NCBI RefSeq assembly: GCF_000183425.1
Contig: NC_014759.1
Coordinates: 1,798,001-1,862,000, forward strand
DNA length: 64,000 nucleotides
Direction of reading: 5' to 3'
From: Marivirga tractuosa DSM 4126
GTDB lineage: Bacteria; Bacteroidota; Bacteroidia; Cytophagales; Cyclobacteriaceae
The notes under the pieces are model-generated. The model did not search any database, was not told the origin of the DNA, and saw nothing but the letters and a program-made list of their open reading frames with translations. Positions 1 through 8,939 of the stretch are shown piece after piece; the stretch's first letter is position 1, and each line of letters starts with the position of its first letter. The position numbers and the translations under genes were made by a program.

Positions 1-388
1 CCAATGCTACCTCATTATTTTTAAAAGCGGGCACCACTATTTCAGATTTTGAAGCCGAACTGCAGGCAATATGCCCTGGAAATGCTTCTACATCTGGCAC
101 TACAATTGTTTTAGCATCAGCCCAAACTGATCCACATACGCCTTTTCCTTTTTGAATGCGAGTACAAGCTATTGGCCCTTGAAATGGCCCTAGCACTAAT
201 TCTCCATTCTTAACTACATAAAAACCTATCCAGAAATAGCCAAAAGCTTCTTTCAATGCCGCTGTTACATTGGCTAAATTTGCCACTACATCTTCTTCAC
301 CATCCACTAAAGCATTTATTTGTGGAATTAAGGCTTTGTATTTCTCTTCTTTGGATGCATTCACATCTATTAATAATGATTCTGACAT
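1..388 (-). CDS. msrC: Free methionine-(R)-sulfoxide reductase (GAF fold), 3' end cut by window edge
   Basis: The gene starts with ATG at 388 and runs leftwards out of the window, so only about 129 N-terminal residues are visible. They match the GAF-domain enzyme that reduces free methionine-(R)-sulfoxide in the cytoplasm, protecting the methionine pool. Three cysteines at about 75 (ACTRI), 85 (GVCGS) and 109 (HIACSS) have the 10 and 24 residue spacing of the catalytic and resolving cysteines of the E. coli enzyme. The conserved stretch FGYFWIGFYVV is also present. It lies 31 nt downstream of ribD on the same strand, so the two are probably co-transcribed. The family assignment is firm; the missing C-terminus cannot be judged. 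Confidence 0.9.
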   Translation of the reverse strand, partial: MSESLLIDVNASKEEKYKALIPQINALVDGEEDVVANLANVTAALKEAFGYFWIGFYVVKNGELVLGPFQGPIACTRIQKGKGVCGSVWADAKTIVVPDVEAFPGHIACSSASKSEIVVPAFKNNEVAL

Positions 389-419
389 ATTTTGAGATTA
401 TATGTTATTAGATTTAAGA

Positions 420-1472
420 TTATCGACTCATGTTTCGATAAGTAGTCAAAACATCTGTCTGGTTTTTGTCTTGAATATTTTCTTGGGAAACGAGCTGATG
501 GCTTTTTAGTTCCGCTGCTTTAATGCCTTTCTCAAAGCTAACAGACGCAGTAAAGATACGGGCTTCATCCCACAAACCAGCATCGATAAAAGATTGTACA
601 GTTTGAGCTCCTCCTTCTATTAATACTGATTGAATTTTTTCTTGATGCAAATAATTCAGCATATCTCTTAGGAAATCCTCCTTGCTTAACTTGATGGCTG
701 CAATCCCTTTCCTTTCTATTTTTTGATCCTGAGAATGAAAAAAAATGGTCTTTTGTTCCCCATCAAAGATTTTTAAATCATTACCTAAAGTCAAATCATG
801 ATCAATTACCAACCGAATAGGATTTTTACCTGACCAATCACGAGCTGTTAGCTGAGGATCATCATACTTTGCAGTATTCTTACCAATCAATATAGCATCA
901 GTCTCGGTGCGCCATTTATGTACTATTTGCCTAGATAAGGGATTACTAATCCATTTGGAATCAAAATTCTCTCTTGCAATAAAACCATCAGAAGTTTGCG
1001 CCCATTTTAAAATAATGTAAGGACGTTTTTTCTGCATATAAGTGAAAAAGGCTTTATTAACCTCTAAACATTCTTGTTCCAAAACCGCAGATTCCACTTC
1101 AATTCCTGCTTTTTTTAAGATTTGGATTCCTTTTCCGGCCACTAATGGATTTGGATCAACAGCACCTATCACTACTTTTTTTAGCTGCTTTTCAACCAAT
1201 AGTTCCGCACAAGGTGGTGTTTTACCATAATGAGCGCAAGGTTCTAGGGTGACATAAGCAGTAGATGATTTTAAAAGCTCTGGATTTTCAACAGAACGAA
1301 TTGCCATCACTTCAGCATGAGGCTCACCAGCTTTTTTGTGCCAACCTTCTCCTATTACTTTTCCATCTAAAACTATTACACAACCCACCATCGGATTAGG
1401 GCTAGCAGTAGCTTTGCCGTAACCAGCCAATTGCAGGGCACGTTGCATAAATAATTCATCTTGTTTACTCAT
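420..1472 (-). CDS. ribD: Bifunctional riboflavin biosynthesis deaminase/reductase RibD
   Basis: Catalyses two steps of riboflavin synthesis: deamination of the diaminopyrimidine made by GTP cyclohydrolase II, then NADPH reduction of the ribosyl group. The N-terminal cytidine-deaminase-like domain holds the zinc site H52-A-E54, with C79 and C88 in PCAHYGKTPPC. The C-terminal half (about 145-350) is the RibD reductase with the KWAQTSDG and LIEGGAQT motifs. I chose ATG at 1472 (MSKQDELF), which gives 350 residues; a possible ATG at 1499 adds nine residues without family support. A TAGTTTTG promoter-like box lies only six nt upstream of this ATG. Divergent from prmC and followed by msrC on the same strand. 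Confidence 0.95.
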   Translation of the reverse strand: MSKQDELFMQRALQLAGYGKATASPNPMVGCVIVLDGKVIGEGWHKKAGEPHAEVMAIRSVENPELLKSSTAYVTLEPCAHYGKTPPCAELLVEKQLKKVVIGAVDPNPLVAGKGIQILKKAGIEVESAVLEQECLEVNKAFFTYMQKKRPYIILKWAQTSDGFIARENFDSKWISNPLSRQIVHKWRTETDAILIGKNTAKYDDPQLTARDWSGKNPIRLVIDHDLTLGNDLKIFDGEQKTIFFHSQDQKIERKGIAAIKLSKEDFLRDMLNYLHQEKIQSVLIEGGAQTVQSFIDAGLWDEARIFTASVSFEKGIKAAELKSHQLVSQENIQDKNQTDVLTTYRNMSR

Positions 1473-1478
1473 CACTGG

Positions 1479-1486
1479 CAAAACTA
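1479..1486 (-). promoter_or_regulatory. Candidate -7 box of ribD (TAGTTTTG)
   Basis: Read on the minus strand, TAGTTTTG matches the Bacteroidota -7 consensus TAnnTTTG and ends six nt before the ribD ATG. No clear TTG -33 element was found at the expected distance. If it is used, the ribD mRNA would be leaderless or nearly so. Confidence 0.35.
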
Positions 1487-1523
1487 AATAAAAATTCATG
1501 AACTTTGTGGAAAGGAATCTGAA

Positions 1524-2369
1524 ATGAACAGTAAATTACTTCTAGAAAAAATTAAAAAAACGATAGCTGAATTTGAAACTGATGGTGAAGCAGAATCTAT
1601 TGCATTTTTGATACTTGAAGATCAGTTTCAGATTTCCAGAATGGATGTTTTAGTGGAAAAAGAAATTGAAACTTCTAAGTCAATTGATGAGAAGTTAGAT
1701 TCTATTTTAAGTGAATTGAAAAGTGGGATACCCATTCAGCATATTCTGGGAAAAGTAGAATTTTATGGTAGGCAATTTCTAGTCAACCCTAATGTTTTGA
1801 TTCCAAGAAGAGAGACAGAAGAATTAGTACATTTAATCTTAGAAAACCATCCTGATTTGAGCGAGCAGATGGTTGTTGATATTGGAACTGGTAGTGGAAT
1901 AATTCCTATCACCATTGCCAAGGAAAGGAAACACTGTGAGGTATATGCTGTGGATATCAGTTCCTCAGCTCTGGCAACGGCAAAAAGAAATGCTCAACTC
2001 AATCATGCCAACATAAATTTCATTCAAGCTGATATTTTAGAAGAAGAATTGGAATTGCCTAAATCTAATATTTGGGTTAGTAATCCTCCTTATGTTTTGG
2101 AAAAAGAAAAAGCTGAAATGCAGCCTAAAGTATTTGAGCATGAGCCTTCCAATGCATTGTTTGTTCCTGACCATGATGCCTTAATATTTTATGAGAGGAT
2201 TTCTATGCTAGCTTTCAAGCATTTAGTGTCTGGTGGTGAATTATACTTTGAGATTAATGAACAATTTGGTAGAGAAGTAAAAAAAATAATGGAAGACAAA
2301 GGTTTTCAGGATGTAAAAGTTATGAGAGATATGCAAGGGAAAAATCGGTTTGTATATGGGAGACGATGA
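1524..2369 (+). CDS. prmC: Peptide chain release factor N5-glutamine methyltransferase PrmC
   Basis: Methylates the glutamine of the GGQ motif of release factors RF1 and RF2 with S-adenosylmethionine, which raises termination efficiency. The 281 residue length is normal. An N-terminal helical domain (about 1-85) is followed by the Rossmann methyltransferase with the SAM loop DIGTGSG (119-125) and the catalytic NPPY at 187-190. The start ATG lies about 50 nt from the divergent ribD ATG, a pairing frequent in Bacteroidota. Downstream comes a repeat-rich gap with no obvious terminator. Assignment is by diagnostic motifs and length. Confidence 0.95.
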   Translation: MNSKLLLEKIKKTIAEFETDGEAESIAFLILEDQFQISRMDVLVEKEIETSKSIDEKLDSILSELKSGIPIQHILGKVEFYGRQFLVNPNVLIPRRETEELVHLILENHPDLSEQMVVDIGTGSGIIPITIAKERKHCEVYAVDISSSALATAKRNAQLNHANINFIQADILEEELELPKSNIWVSNPPYVLEKEKAEMQPKVFEHEPSNALFVPDHDALIFYERISMLAFKHLVSGGELYFEINEQFGREVKKIMEDKGFQDVKVMRDMQGKNRFVYGRR

Positions 2370-2860
2370 AGCTCACAGAAAACAGGGAAGAACACAGAAA
2401 ATAAATGTATAAATATGCTTAGTGGAGATTTATAATAGATATTTGGGCTAGAGCGGGCTTTGTTTGATTTCTCACAGAAATTTGGCTCACAGAAGATCAC
2501 AGAAGATCACAGAAAAATAAACTTAAATGCAATTAGTGGAGATTATATAAAAGAGACCTTTGGGCTTGGGCTGGCTTTGTATAATTTCTCACAGAATACA
2601 TGGAAAGTCACAGAAAATAATACTGCCTTACTACTATAGTGGAAATAAATACTTTTCATTCTCTATAAAATCATATGGTTCTCACAGAGAAAATAAGATG
2701 ATTCACTGAAAAAACATTCAAAATACAATTGCTTGCAACAAACAATACTTAAAAATCATCCAAAATCCTCTTTAAGAATATTCAAAACTTTTAAACCTCC
2801 TTTTCTGTGAACTTCTGTGCTTTCTGTGAGCCAAATTTCTGTGAGAGAAAATAATAACTA
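2370..2860. repeat. Repeat-rich intergenic region with CACAGAA units and long inverted arms
   Basis: No gene is seen in this 491 nt gap. It contains three diverged direct repeats of about 52-62 nt (2421-2479, 2535-2596, 2638-2689), each starting near AGTGGA and ending in CTCACAGA. There is also a short tandem run with 10 nt units like GATCACAGAA (2487-2517). A perfect inverted repeat of 25 nt pairs 2470-2494 with 2822-2846. The complementarity continues imperfectly outwards to about 2517 and 2801, giving arms near 46 nt. The first two direct copies are clearly alike by eye, the third weakly. Confidence 0.75.
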
Positions 2861-3967
2861 TTATTTTCTCTTTATCTTATCCTTCAATCTCTGAAAAAGT
2901 CCTTTTTTGCTACCCTCACCATCTTGAAAATTAGAATTACCAATTAATAAAGCTAATGGCTGCAGTGGTTCATATTCTTCGCAAACTACTTTCAGCATAG
3001 CAGCAAATGGCAGAAATAAAACCATGCCTGCAACACCCCAAATAGAAGCACCCACAATCAAACTTAAAATAGCAGCAAAAGCATTTACATTCACACTATT
3101 GCCCACTACTTTAGGACTTAAAAAATTACTTTCAATCAATTGCACCGCCCAAAATAAAATTGCAACAGCTAATGGAACCAATAGGGAATCATGTGACATA
3201 AAAGCATATAAAACAGGAATTGTGGCGCCTAATGTTGTGCCGATATAAGGAATTATGGAAAGCGAAGCGGCTAAAAAGCCAAACAGAAAAGGGCTGTCAA
3301 TGCCAATTATCCATAGTCCAATACTATTGGCAAAACCCAGAATAACAATCAAAACTAACATGCCTGAAAGATATTTTTGACCTACCTGTTGAACGCCCTT
3401 TAGCATTTTAAAAAACTCTTGCTTTTTATCCTCAGGGGAAAATTTCATAAAAGCTCTAACCAAGCCCTTATGATAAATCAGGAATAAGAACATATAAATA
3501 AACATGGTGATTAAGCCTGTAAAGAAATTGGCGGTACTATTGAAAGTGCCGCCCAAAAGACTACCTGCTGAATCTTTCAACCAGGATTTTAGATCGTTTA
3601 ATAATTGATCCTTATTTAGATCTTCTACAAGGCTCACATTCTGATTGACAAAAATGATAACATCAGTATAGAGCTTGGATAGTTTTTCGCCAAAATTGCT
3701 GATTTCATCTGATAAGGCTATAATTTCGGCTGAGAAAAAAGTAATCCCTCCTCCTATAATGATAATCAGTAGTAAAATAGAGAAAAACGCAGCTAAAATA
3801 TTTCCTACTCCCCACTGCGAAAATTTCTTATGAACCGGATATAAAATAAATGCCAGCAATAAGGCTATACCAAGTGGAATCAAAATAGATTTTGCTATCA
3901 CTAAAAATGCTATTAAAACAGCTACAAATGCTAGGGTAAAAAATGAATTTTGGAATGATAATTTCAT
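2861..3967 (-). CDS. AI-2E family transporter (PerM-like membrane protein)
   Basis: Polytopic inner-membrane protein of 368 residues in the AI-2E/PerM exporter family. Members have been linked to autoinducer-2 export, sodium/proton exchange or metabolite export, so the substrate here is open. Hydrophobic helices occur at the N-terminus (about 10-35 and 55-80), around 155-175, and in the C-terminal half. The family's central hydrophilic region (about 85-150) and the PYIGTTLGATIP and GVAGMVLFLPFAA segments are present. It is the third gene of an operon, 10 nt after the GH113-like gene. A second AI-2E gene stands at 6847-7887, and the two bracket the AsmA-like/glycosidase pair. Confidence 0.85.
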   Translation of the reverse strand: MKLSFQNSFFTLAFVAVLIAFLVIAKSILIPLGIALLLAFILYPVHKKFSQWGVGNILAAFFSILLLIIIIGGGITFFSAEIIALSDEISNFGEKLSKLYTDVIIFVNQNVSLVEDLNKDQLLNDLKSWLKDSAGSLLGGTFNSTANFFTGLITMFIYMFLFLIYHKGLVRAFMKFSPEDKKQEFFKMLKGVQQVGQKYLSGMLVLIVILGFANSIGLWIIGIDSPFLFGFLAASLSIIPYIGTTLGATIPVLYAFMSHDSLLVPLAVAILFWAVQLIESNFLSPKVVGNSVNVNAFAAILSLIVGASIWGVAGMVLFLPFAAMLKVVCEEYEPLQPLALLIGNSNFQDGEGSKKGLFQRLKDKIKRK

Positions 3968-3977
3968 AATTCTCTAA

Positions 3978-5024
3978 TTAAAAGTCTTTCTTAAATTCAG
4001 ATTCAATTGTTTTCAGGGCCGGTTTATTTTGAGGAGTATACGCTTTAAAGGTTCTATTACTATTTTTAAAAGCATACAAATGCCACTTCCATATGAAACC
4101 ACCTGAAAACCATGATTCTTCACGAAAGGAATCGAACAATGCCTCAAAGGCAATTTCTTGATTTTCAAAATTAACTGATAAAGTATCTTTTGATAACTTC
4201 CAATGTCCCATGGTATTATAATCAATACTTTCATATCCATATTCAGTAAACAAGATCGGTTTTTGGTATTCATCAGCTATTGCCTTTATTTCCTTTTTAG
4301 GTTTCTTCCATGCCTCCATCAGTTCATGCTTGGTAGGAGATTTATTTTCGCTTAAAGGGAAATATGCATCTATCCCAATATAATCTAACTCATTCCAAAA
4401 TTCTATCTGATTGTACTCATCCCAATTTGCTGCGTAGGTTAATTTACCTGAGAAATCATGGCGTGTAGTTTCAATTAAATTAAGCCAAAAGGCATTTCTA
4501 TTTTTTGTAGAAGTTCTAATCTCAGTTCCTATACAATACAATTCTACATTCATTGAATCTGCAATTTTTGCATAGGTGCCAATATATTCAGCATACTTCA
4601 TTTCGAAAACTTGCCAAAGACTGTCCGATTCAAAATCAAGATCCCCAGCCCAGCCTTGTCCGCCTACCCACAAGTGTGGCTTTAGCATTACCTTTAAACC
4701 TAATGATTTAGCCATTGCAATTGACTCTTTTACACCTTCTGGTTTTTCTCCCCACCATTGCCTAGGATTATCAAAGACGATTTCAGCGGTGTTAGCATTG
4801 CAAAATGCATAAGGCACTATCGATACCCAATTCGCACCTAAACTCTTGATTTTATGCAAAGAATCAACAGTAAAAGGCTTAGGAGGAGCAACTAAATTAA
4901 AGCCTTTTATTCTTGGGTTTTGAATAGTATCTTCCTCTTCGAAAAACAAAGAACTGCTAAATGCTACAATAGCAATTAAGCCAATTAGGCCGATCAAAAT
5001 TTTTATTTTATTCACTTTCTTCAT
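3978..5024 (-). CDS. GH113-like glycoside hydrolase, membrane-anchored
   Basis: A 348 residue protein with an N-terminal hydrophobic anchor (about 7-27) and a TIM-barrel resembling glycoside hydrolase family 113 (beta-mannanase-like). Candidate catalytic glutamates are E168 in CIGTEIR (acid/base) and E261 in FTEYGY (nucleophile). Other barrel motifs are GANWVSIVPY, MLKPHLWV and YIGIDAYFP. The anchor lacks a lipobox cysteine, so the enzyme probably faces the periplasm on a signal anchor. Its start overlaps the upstream AsmA-like gene by 17 nt, implying translational coupling. The true substrate is unknown; family placement is from motif pattern only. Confidence 0.75.
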   Translation of the reverse strand: MKKVNKIKILIGLIGLIAIVAFSSSLFFEEEDTIQNPRIKGFNLVAPPKPFTVDSLHKIKSLGANWVSIVPYAFCNANTAEIVFDNPRQWWGEKPEGVKESIAMAKSLGLKVMLKPHLWVGGQGWAGDLDFESDSLWQVFEMKYAEYIGTYAKIADSMNVELYCIGTEIRTSTKNRNAFWLNLIETTRHDFSGKLTYAANWDEYNQIEFWNELDYIGIDAYFPLSENKSPTKHELMEAWKKPKKEIKAIADEYQKPILFTEYGYESIDYNTMGHWKLSKDTLSVNFENQEIAFEALFDSFREESWFSGGFIWKWHLYAFKNSNRTFKAYTPQNKPALKTIESEFKKDF

Positions 5025-6702
5025 CTTTCCCGAAACCTATCTTTTGCCAAATACTTTCTTCCTTCTTATCCAATTTTTCAATTCTGGAAGCTTTTCCTAT
5101 CCCGACAGTAGACTGAAAACCTGAAACTAAACTGTTTGACCAATAGCTGAACATAGATTTACGGGTATCTCTATTAAACTCGATCTTTCCAATTCTAAAT
5201 CTACCATTATCCCGAGGGTTTTGCTGCGGTAAAGCAACATTTGCCAACCAACTTAAAGCTTTGTCTCCTTTTTCCTCTTCATTTAAAATTTTGTGAAACT
5301 TTATTTTTAAATCTGAATATTTAAATCTCATCTCTCCACTAACCGCCTTATTACCACCAGAATAACTAAAATATAATTCATCAACTGTTCCTGAGCTAAT
5401 TTCAACTGGATAGGATTTTGACATATACTGGTTTATAGCGCTTATGGACATAGGTTCCAAGCTACCTCGAACGCTAAAATAGCCATAGTTGGAGTTTAAA
5501 TTATAACGGATCTCTGCCTTTAAATTACCTTCATCATAAAGATCTCCATTTGCCTTAATAATCAAATCAGTACCGTATTTATCTACACTATCTTTTCTAT
5601 TGGTAATATTTTCAATTACACCCAGAATATTAGCAATCCTAACTAACCCTATTTCCTCGCTCCCATCTGGAATTTCATAATAGCTTAAATTCATATTTTG
5701 AACAACACATTCCCTGACATCAATCGAAACATCACTATTTTTTAACAGCTCGACTAAAACTGGTACAAATCTATCATCCGGTAAAGGGTAATTTTTATCC
5801 TTCGTGACATTTAATTCAATATTTTTAGCAAAAACATTATGTACGCTAATCATACTATCGCCTTGCCAATTAATTTCATTCAACTGAATACTATCCAATA
5901 TTATATCTATATGATTGGCTTGTTCTTCTTTCAATTCCGCAAATTTATCAGGTGAGTATATTGGTCGGAAATGTGAGGAAATCAATGTGATATCCTGCTT
6001 AAACAAATCAAATGACAGTGTTTCGATATCTACTTTATGCAGATCATCTTTCAGAAAATAAGTTAAATTATGAAATTCCAGAAATATATCTTTTGCCACA
6101 TCCTGAAGTTTCTCTGGGATTTCTCCTTTCTTGAAATGGAGATTTTGAGCTACCAACTTGTAATCAGCATTTAATCTTCCTGATTTTTGATTGAGTTGAT
6201 CATAAAACAAAATTTCACCATCATCCACTATAAGTTCCTTTATTGCTAATTCGAATTTTCCATCAAATGAGGGTCTGGAAGCCTTCTTTCTTTTGATTTT
6301 TTCAAAATCAAGTGGAAGCAAAAGCTTGGCACTTTTCAACTCTAAAGAATTGAATTTATATAGTTGATTATTAAAAGACTTCCAGTAATCATCCCAAGAA
6401 ATATTGAGGTCTGGTAATTCAAGGCTGGCAATCGTATCCTTTTGATCTGCGATTAAATTAACCGCTACTTTCTCCAAAACTATCTTCTTTTCAAAAAACC
6501 GAACAGATATATCTTCAATTTGAAAATGAACTGAATCCACGAAGTAGTGATTTAGTTCGGTATGTATAGACTCTACTACAAAGGCTTTTATTTTAAATTC
6601 CTTAAGCAATTGCCACGCTATAAAAAGTGCCACAGTGACACTGATCAAAACAATTCCAGTTCTTTTGAAAAGTCTTTTTTTCGACATAGGAAATTTAATC
6701 AC
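5008..6702 (-). CDS. AsmA/DUF748-like envelope protein
   Basis: A 564 residue protein with one N-terminal membrane helix (about 12-30) and a long, mostly beta-strand-like periplasmic part. The pattern resembles AsmA/DUF748 proteins, which are thought to help lipid or outer-membrane protein handling; the role here is inference. A late segment with FSYWSNSLVSGFQS near residue 525 resembles the C-terminal end of such Bacteroidota proteins. ATG at 6702 or the in-frame ATG at 6687 (MSKKRLFK) could be the start. The 3' end overlaps the GH113-like gene by 17 nt. I did not recognise a catalytic site. Confidence 0.55.
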   Translation of the reverse strand: MIKFPMSKKRLFKRTGIVLISVTVALFIAWQLLKEFKIKAFVVESIHTELNHYFVDSVHFQIEDISVRFFEKKIVLEKVAVNLIADQKDTIASLELPDLNISWDDYWKSFNNQLYKFNSLELKSAKLLLPLDFEKIKRKKASRPSFDGKFELAIKELIVDDGEILFYDQLNQKSGRLNADYKLVAQNLHFKKGEIPEKLQDVAKDIFLEFHNLTYFLKDDLHKVDIETLSFDLFKQDITLISSHFRPIYSPDKFAELKEEQANHIDIILDSIQLNEINWQGDSMISVHNVFAKNIELNVTKDKNYPLPDDRFVPVLVELLKNSDVSIDVRECVVQNMNLSYYEIPDGSEEIGLVRIANILGVIENITNRKDSVDKYGTDLIIKANGDLYDEGNLKAEIRYNLNSNYGYFSVRGSLEPMSISAINQYMSKSYPVEISSGTVDELYFSYSGGNKAVSGEMRFKYSDLKIKFHKILNEEEKGDKALSWLANVALPQQNPRDNGRFRIGKIEFNRDTRKSMFSYWSNSLVSGFQSTVGIGKASRIEKLDKKEESIWQKIGFGKDEESE

Positions 6703-6846
6703 CTAATAGTTTCATTGAAAATAGTAAAAATATCTGAAGGATTCATCACACTACTACAAATGATTGGCAGAAGGTTGAGAACCATGGAAACTAAAATAAG
6801 TGGTTAGCATCAAAAATGCACTTTGCTCCAAAAGCATTCCTTCTCG

Positions 6847-7887
6847 CTATGACATTAACTTAGCAAACTTCTTCCCCCCTGGAAATTCGTTCAGAATAGT
6901 TTTGAAAAGCACGGTTAACGGGATTGATAATATCAAACCAGGGACACCCCAGATAAATCCCCAGAACATCAGCATCACTAATACGACTATAATGTTGATG
7001 GAGAAAGATCGACCCATAAAAATGGGTTCCAGAACAGCTCCGAATAGTATCTGAGCACCTGTAAATAATATAGCTGCTAGCAATAAAGTTCCTGGGCTTT
7101 CAATTTCTATAAATGCAAAAAGCATGACTAAGATAGTAGAAACAACAGAACCTACCATTTGAACAAAGTTGATAACGAAGGCCAATAATCCCCAAAATAG
7201 CGGGAAACTAATACCTAATGACCAAGCTATAACCCCAAATGAAACCCCAGTTAGGAAGCTCACGAAAATTTTTACCTTTAAGAAATCAGAAACACTTCGC
7301 TCTACTTTCATAAAGGTTTTAACCGATTGAGTACCGCCCGAAAACAGTGTACTTTGAAGAATATCTTTAAAATTGAGTGAGCCCGCCAACAAAAGCATCA
7401 AAAAGAAGAGCGTCATCAAAATATTAACTACTGTGCTTTGAATAAAAGAGATAGTAATAGTAAAATTATCTAAAATAAAACTCTCAATTTTATCGCTTTT
7501 CAATAAGCCTTTGATAGTACTATCGCCATTATTTTGATCAAGACCTAATGTTTCTGCAAAAGGTGTAACTACTTGCTCCACTTTATTATCCAATTTCTTA
7601 AAAATCTCAGATTTTCCTTCTTCAATCTGTTTCCCAGACATTTGGACTATTTTAATTGCAGAAAAGCCTGTTAAAGTTAATATAAGTATGACGGTTCCTA
7701 AAGCAATAAATTGTGGCACTTTCCTTTTCTTCATCCATCGCATCATCGGAGTGAAAAGTAACGCAATAAAAATTGCAAACATCAAAGGGATGAATATAAA
7801 CGATAATAACTGTAGACTATAAAAAATAACAGGTATTACCAGTACTAATAATAATTTATTGGTGGTTGATTGTTCGTTTAACTTCAT
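6847..7887 (-). CDS. AI-2E family transporter (second copy)
   Basis: A 346 residue polytopic membrane protein of the AI-2E/PerM family. It has paired N-terminal helices (about 10-45), a hydrophilic segment (70-130), and a C-terminal block with GSVVSTILVMLFAFIE and the family-typical WGVPGLILSIPLTV. It is clearly diverged from the copy at 2861-3967, so this is not a recent duplication. It lies 144 nt upstream of the AsmA-like gene on the same strand and could be its own unit or lead that operon. The transported compound is unknown. Confidence 0.85.
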   Translation of the reverse strand: MKLNEQSTTNKLLLVLVIPVIFYSLQLLSFIFIPLMFAIFIALLFTPMMRWMKKRKVPQFIALGTVILILTLTGFSAIKIVQMSGKQIEEGKSEIFKKLDNKVEQVVTPFAETLGLDQNNGDSTIKGLLKSDKIESFILDNFTITISFIQSTVVNILMTLFFLMLLLAGSLNFKDILQSTLFSGGTQSVKTFMKVERSVSDFLKVKIFVSFLTGVSFGVIAWSLGISFPLFWGLLAFVINFVQMVGSVVSTILVMLFAFIEIESPGTLLLAAILFTGAQILFGAVLEPIFMGRSFSINIIVVLVMLMFWGFIWGVPGLILSIPLTVLFKTILNEFPGGKKFAKLMS

Positions 7888-7986
7888 TTCAAAATTGAAT
7901 CTATGTGCAAGCTAACGAAGAAGTTTAGTTTTGGATATGTGATTTTAAATAATTTACGTAAATTTTAATCTTATATTAATTATCCT

Positions 7987-8892
7987 ATGCGACAAACAAG
8001 CTTATCCCGTAAAACAATTACTTTTTCTCCATTTATAGTCGGAACCATGCGTTTAGGAAAATGGGGTGAAAATTTTAATTCTAAACAATGGATTGAATTT
8101 GTTGAAAAATCACTAGAACTTGGATTGAAAGATTTTGACCATGCTGATATTTACGGAGATTATACCACAGAAGCTGATTTCGGAAATGTGTTAAAAGAAA
8201 AACCACATTTAAGAGATGAAATGCAGATCACCACTAAATGTGGAATCAAAATGCCAGCCGAAAACCGTCCTGCAAACAGGATTAAATCTTATGATAGCAG
8301 TGAAAAACATATAATTCAATCCGTAGAAAATTCATTAAGAGACCTTCAAACGGATTATATAGATGTTCTTTTATTGCATCGGCCAGATTTCTTGATGAAT
8401 CCCAATGAAATAGCAGAAACATTTGAAAAATTAAAGGATGATGGAAAAGTAAAATATTTTGGAGTATCAAATTTTTCAACTTCTCAATTTGAAATGATCA
8501 ATTCGGTTTTTCCTTTAGTAACTCATCAAATAGAAGCCTCATTAAACCATTTGGAGCCATTTGAAGACGGAACTTTAGATCAGTTGTTAATGAAAAACAT
8601 TTGTCCTACTGTATGGTCTCCATTAGGTGGAGGGCATTATAGACACAAAGGAAACTCAAAAGCTGATCAAAAGCAGGATGAAACTTTCCGAAAGCTTAGT
8701 GAAAAATATGAATTGAATAATGCGCAGCTAATGCTATTGTTTTTAAAAAGACACCCATCAGGTATCATTCCTGTATTGGGCACTTCCAAAACAGAAAGAC
8801 TGGAAGAAGCTTTGAAAGTGGAATCTAAAACCTTGGAAAAAGAAGATTGGTATGCTTTATATTCAGCAGCTAAAGGAGAAGAATTACCATAA
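7987..8892 (+). CDS. Aldo/keto reductase
   Basis: NAD(P)H-dependent oxidoreductase of the aldo/keto reductase superfamily, 301 residues, cytosolic, with no signal peptide. The catalytic tetrad is visible: D51 and Y56 in FDHADIYG, K84 in TTKCG, and H131 in LLLHRPD. The barrel motif KYFGVSNFS is also present. It resembles the YdhF-type subgroup, whose substrates are poorly defined, so no pathway is claimed. It reads towards mnmE with a 47 nt gap and may be co-transcribed, although their functions do not obviously connect. Confidence 0.9.
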   Translation: MRQTSLSRKTITFSPFIVGTMRLGKWGENFNSKQWIEFVEKSLELGLKDFDHADIYGDYTTEADFGNVLKEKPHLRDEMQITTKCGIKMPAENRPANRIKSYDSSEKHIIQSVENSLRDLQTDYIDVLLLHRPDFLMNPNEIAETFEKLKDDGKVKYFGVSNFSTSQFEMINSVFPLVTHQIEASLNHLEPFEDGTLDQLLMKNICPTVWSPLGGGHYRHKGNSKADQKQDETFRKLSEKYELNNAQLMLLFLKRHPSGIIPVLGTSKTERLEEALKVESKTLEKEDWYALYSAAKGEELP

Positions 8893-8939
8893 TGCAAATA
8901 ACCATTTTATAATCGCCAAATATTCATGAAATTTGCAAG

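Noticed and set aside
2306..2500. 64-codon minus-strand open frame after prmC
   Set aside because: It overlaps the prmC end and the CACAGAA repeats; such repeats often give spurious short proteins.
4013..4273. 86-codon open frame inside the GH113-like gene, same strand
   Set aside because: Out-of-frame shadow of a gene with intact catalytic motifs; no sign of a frameshift.
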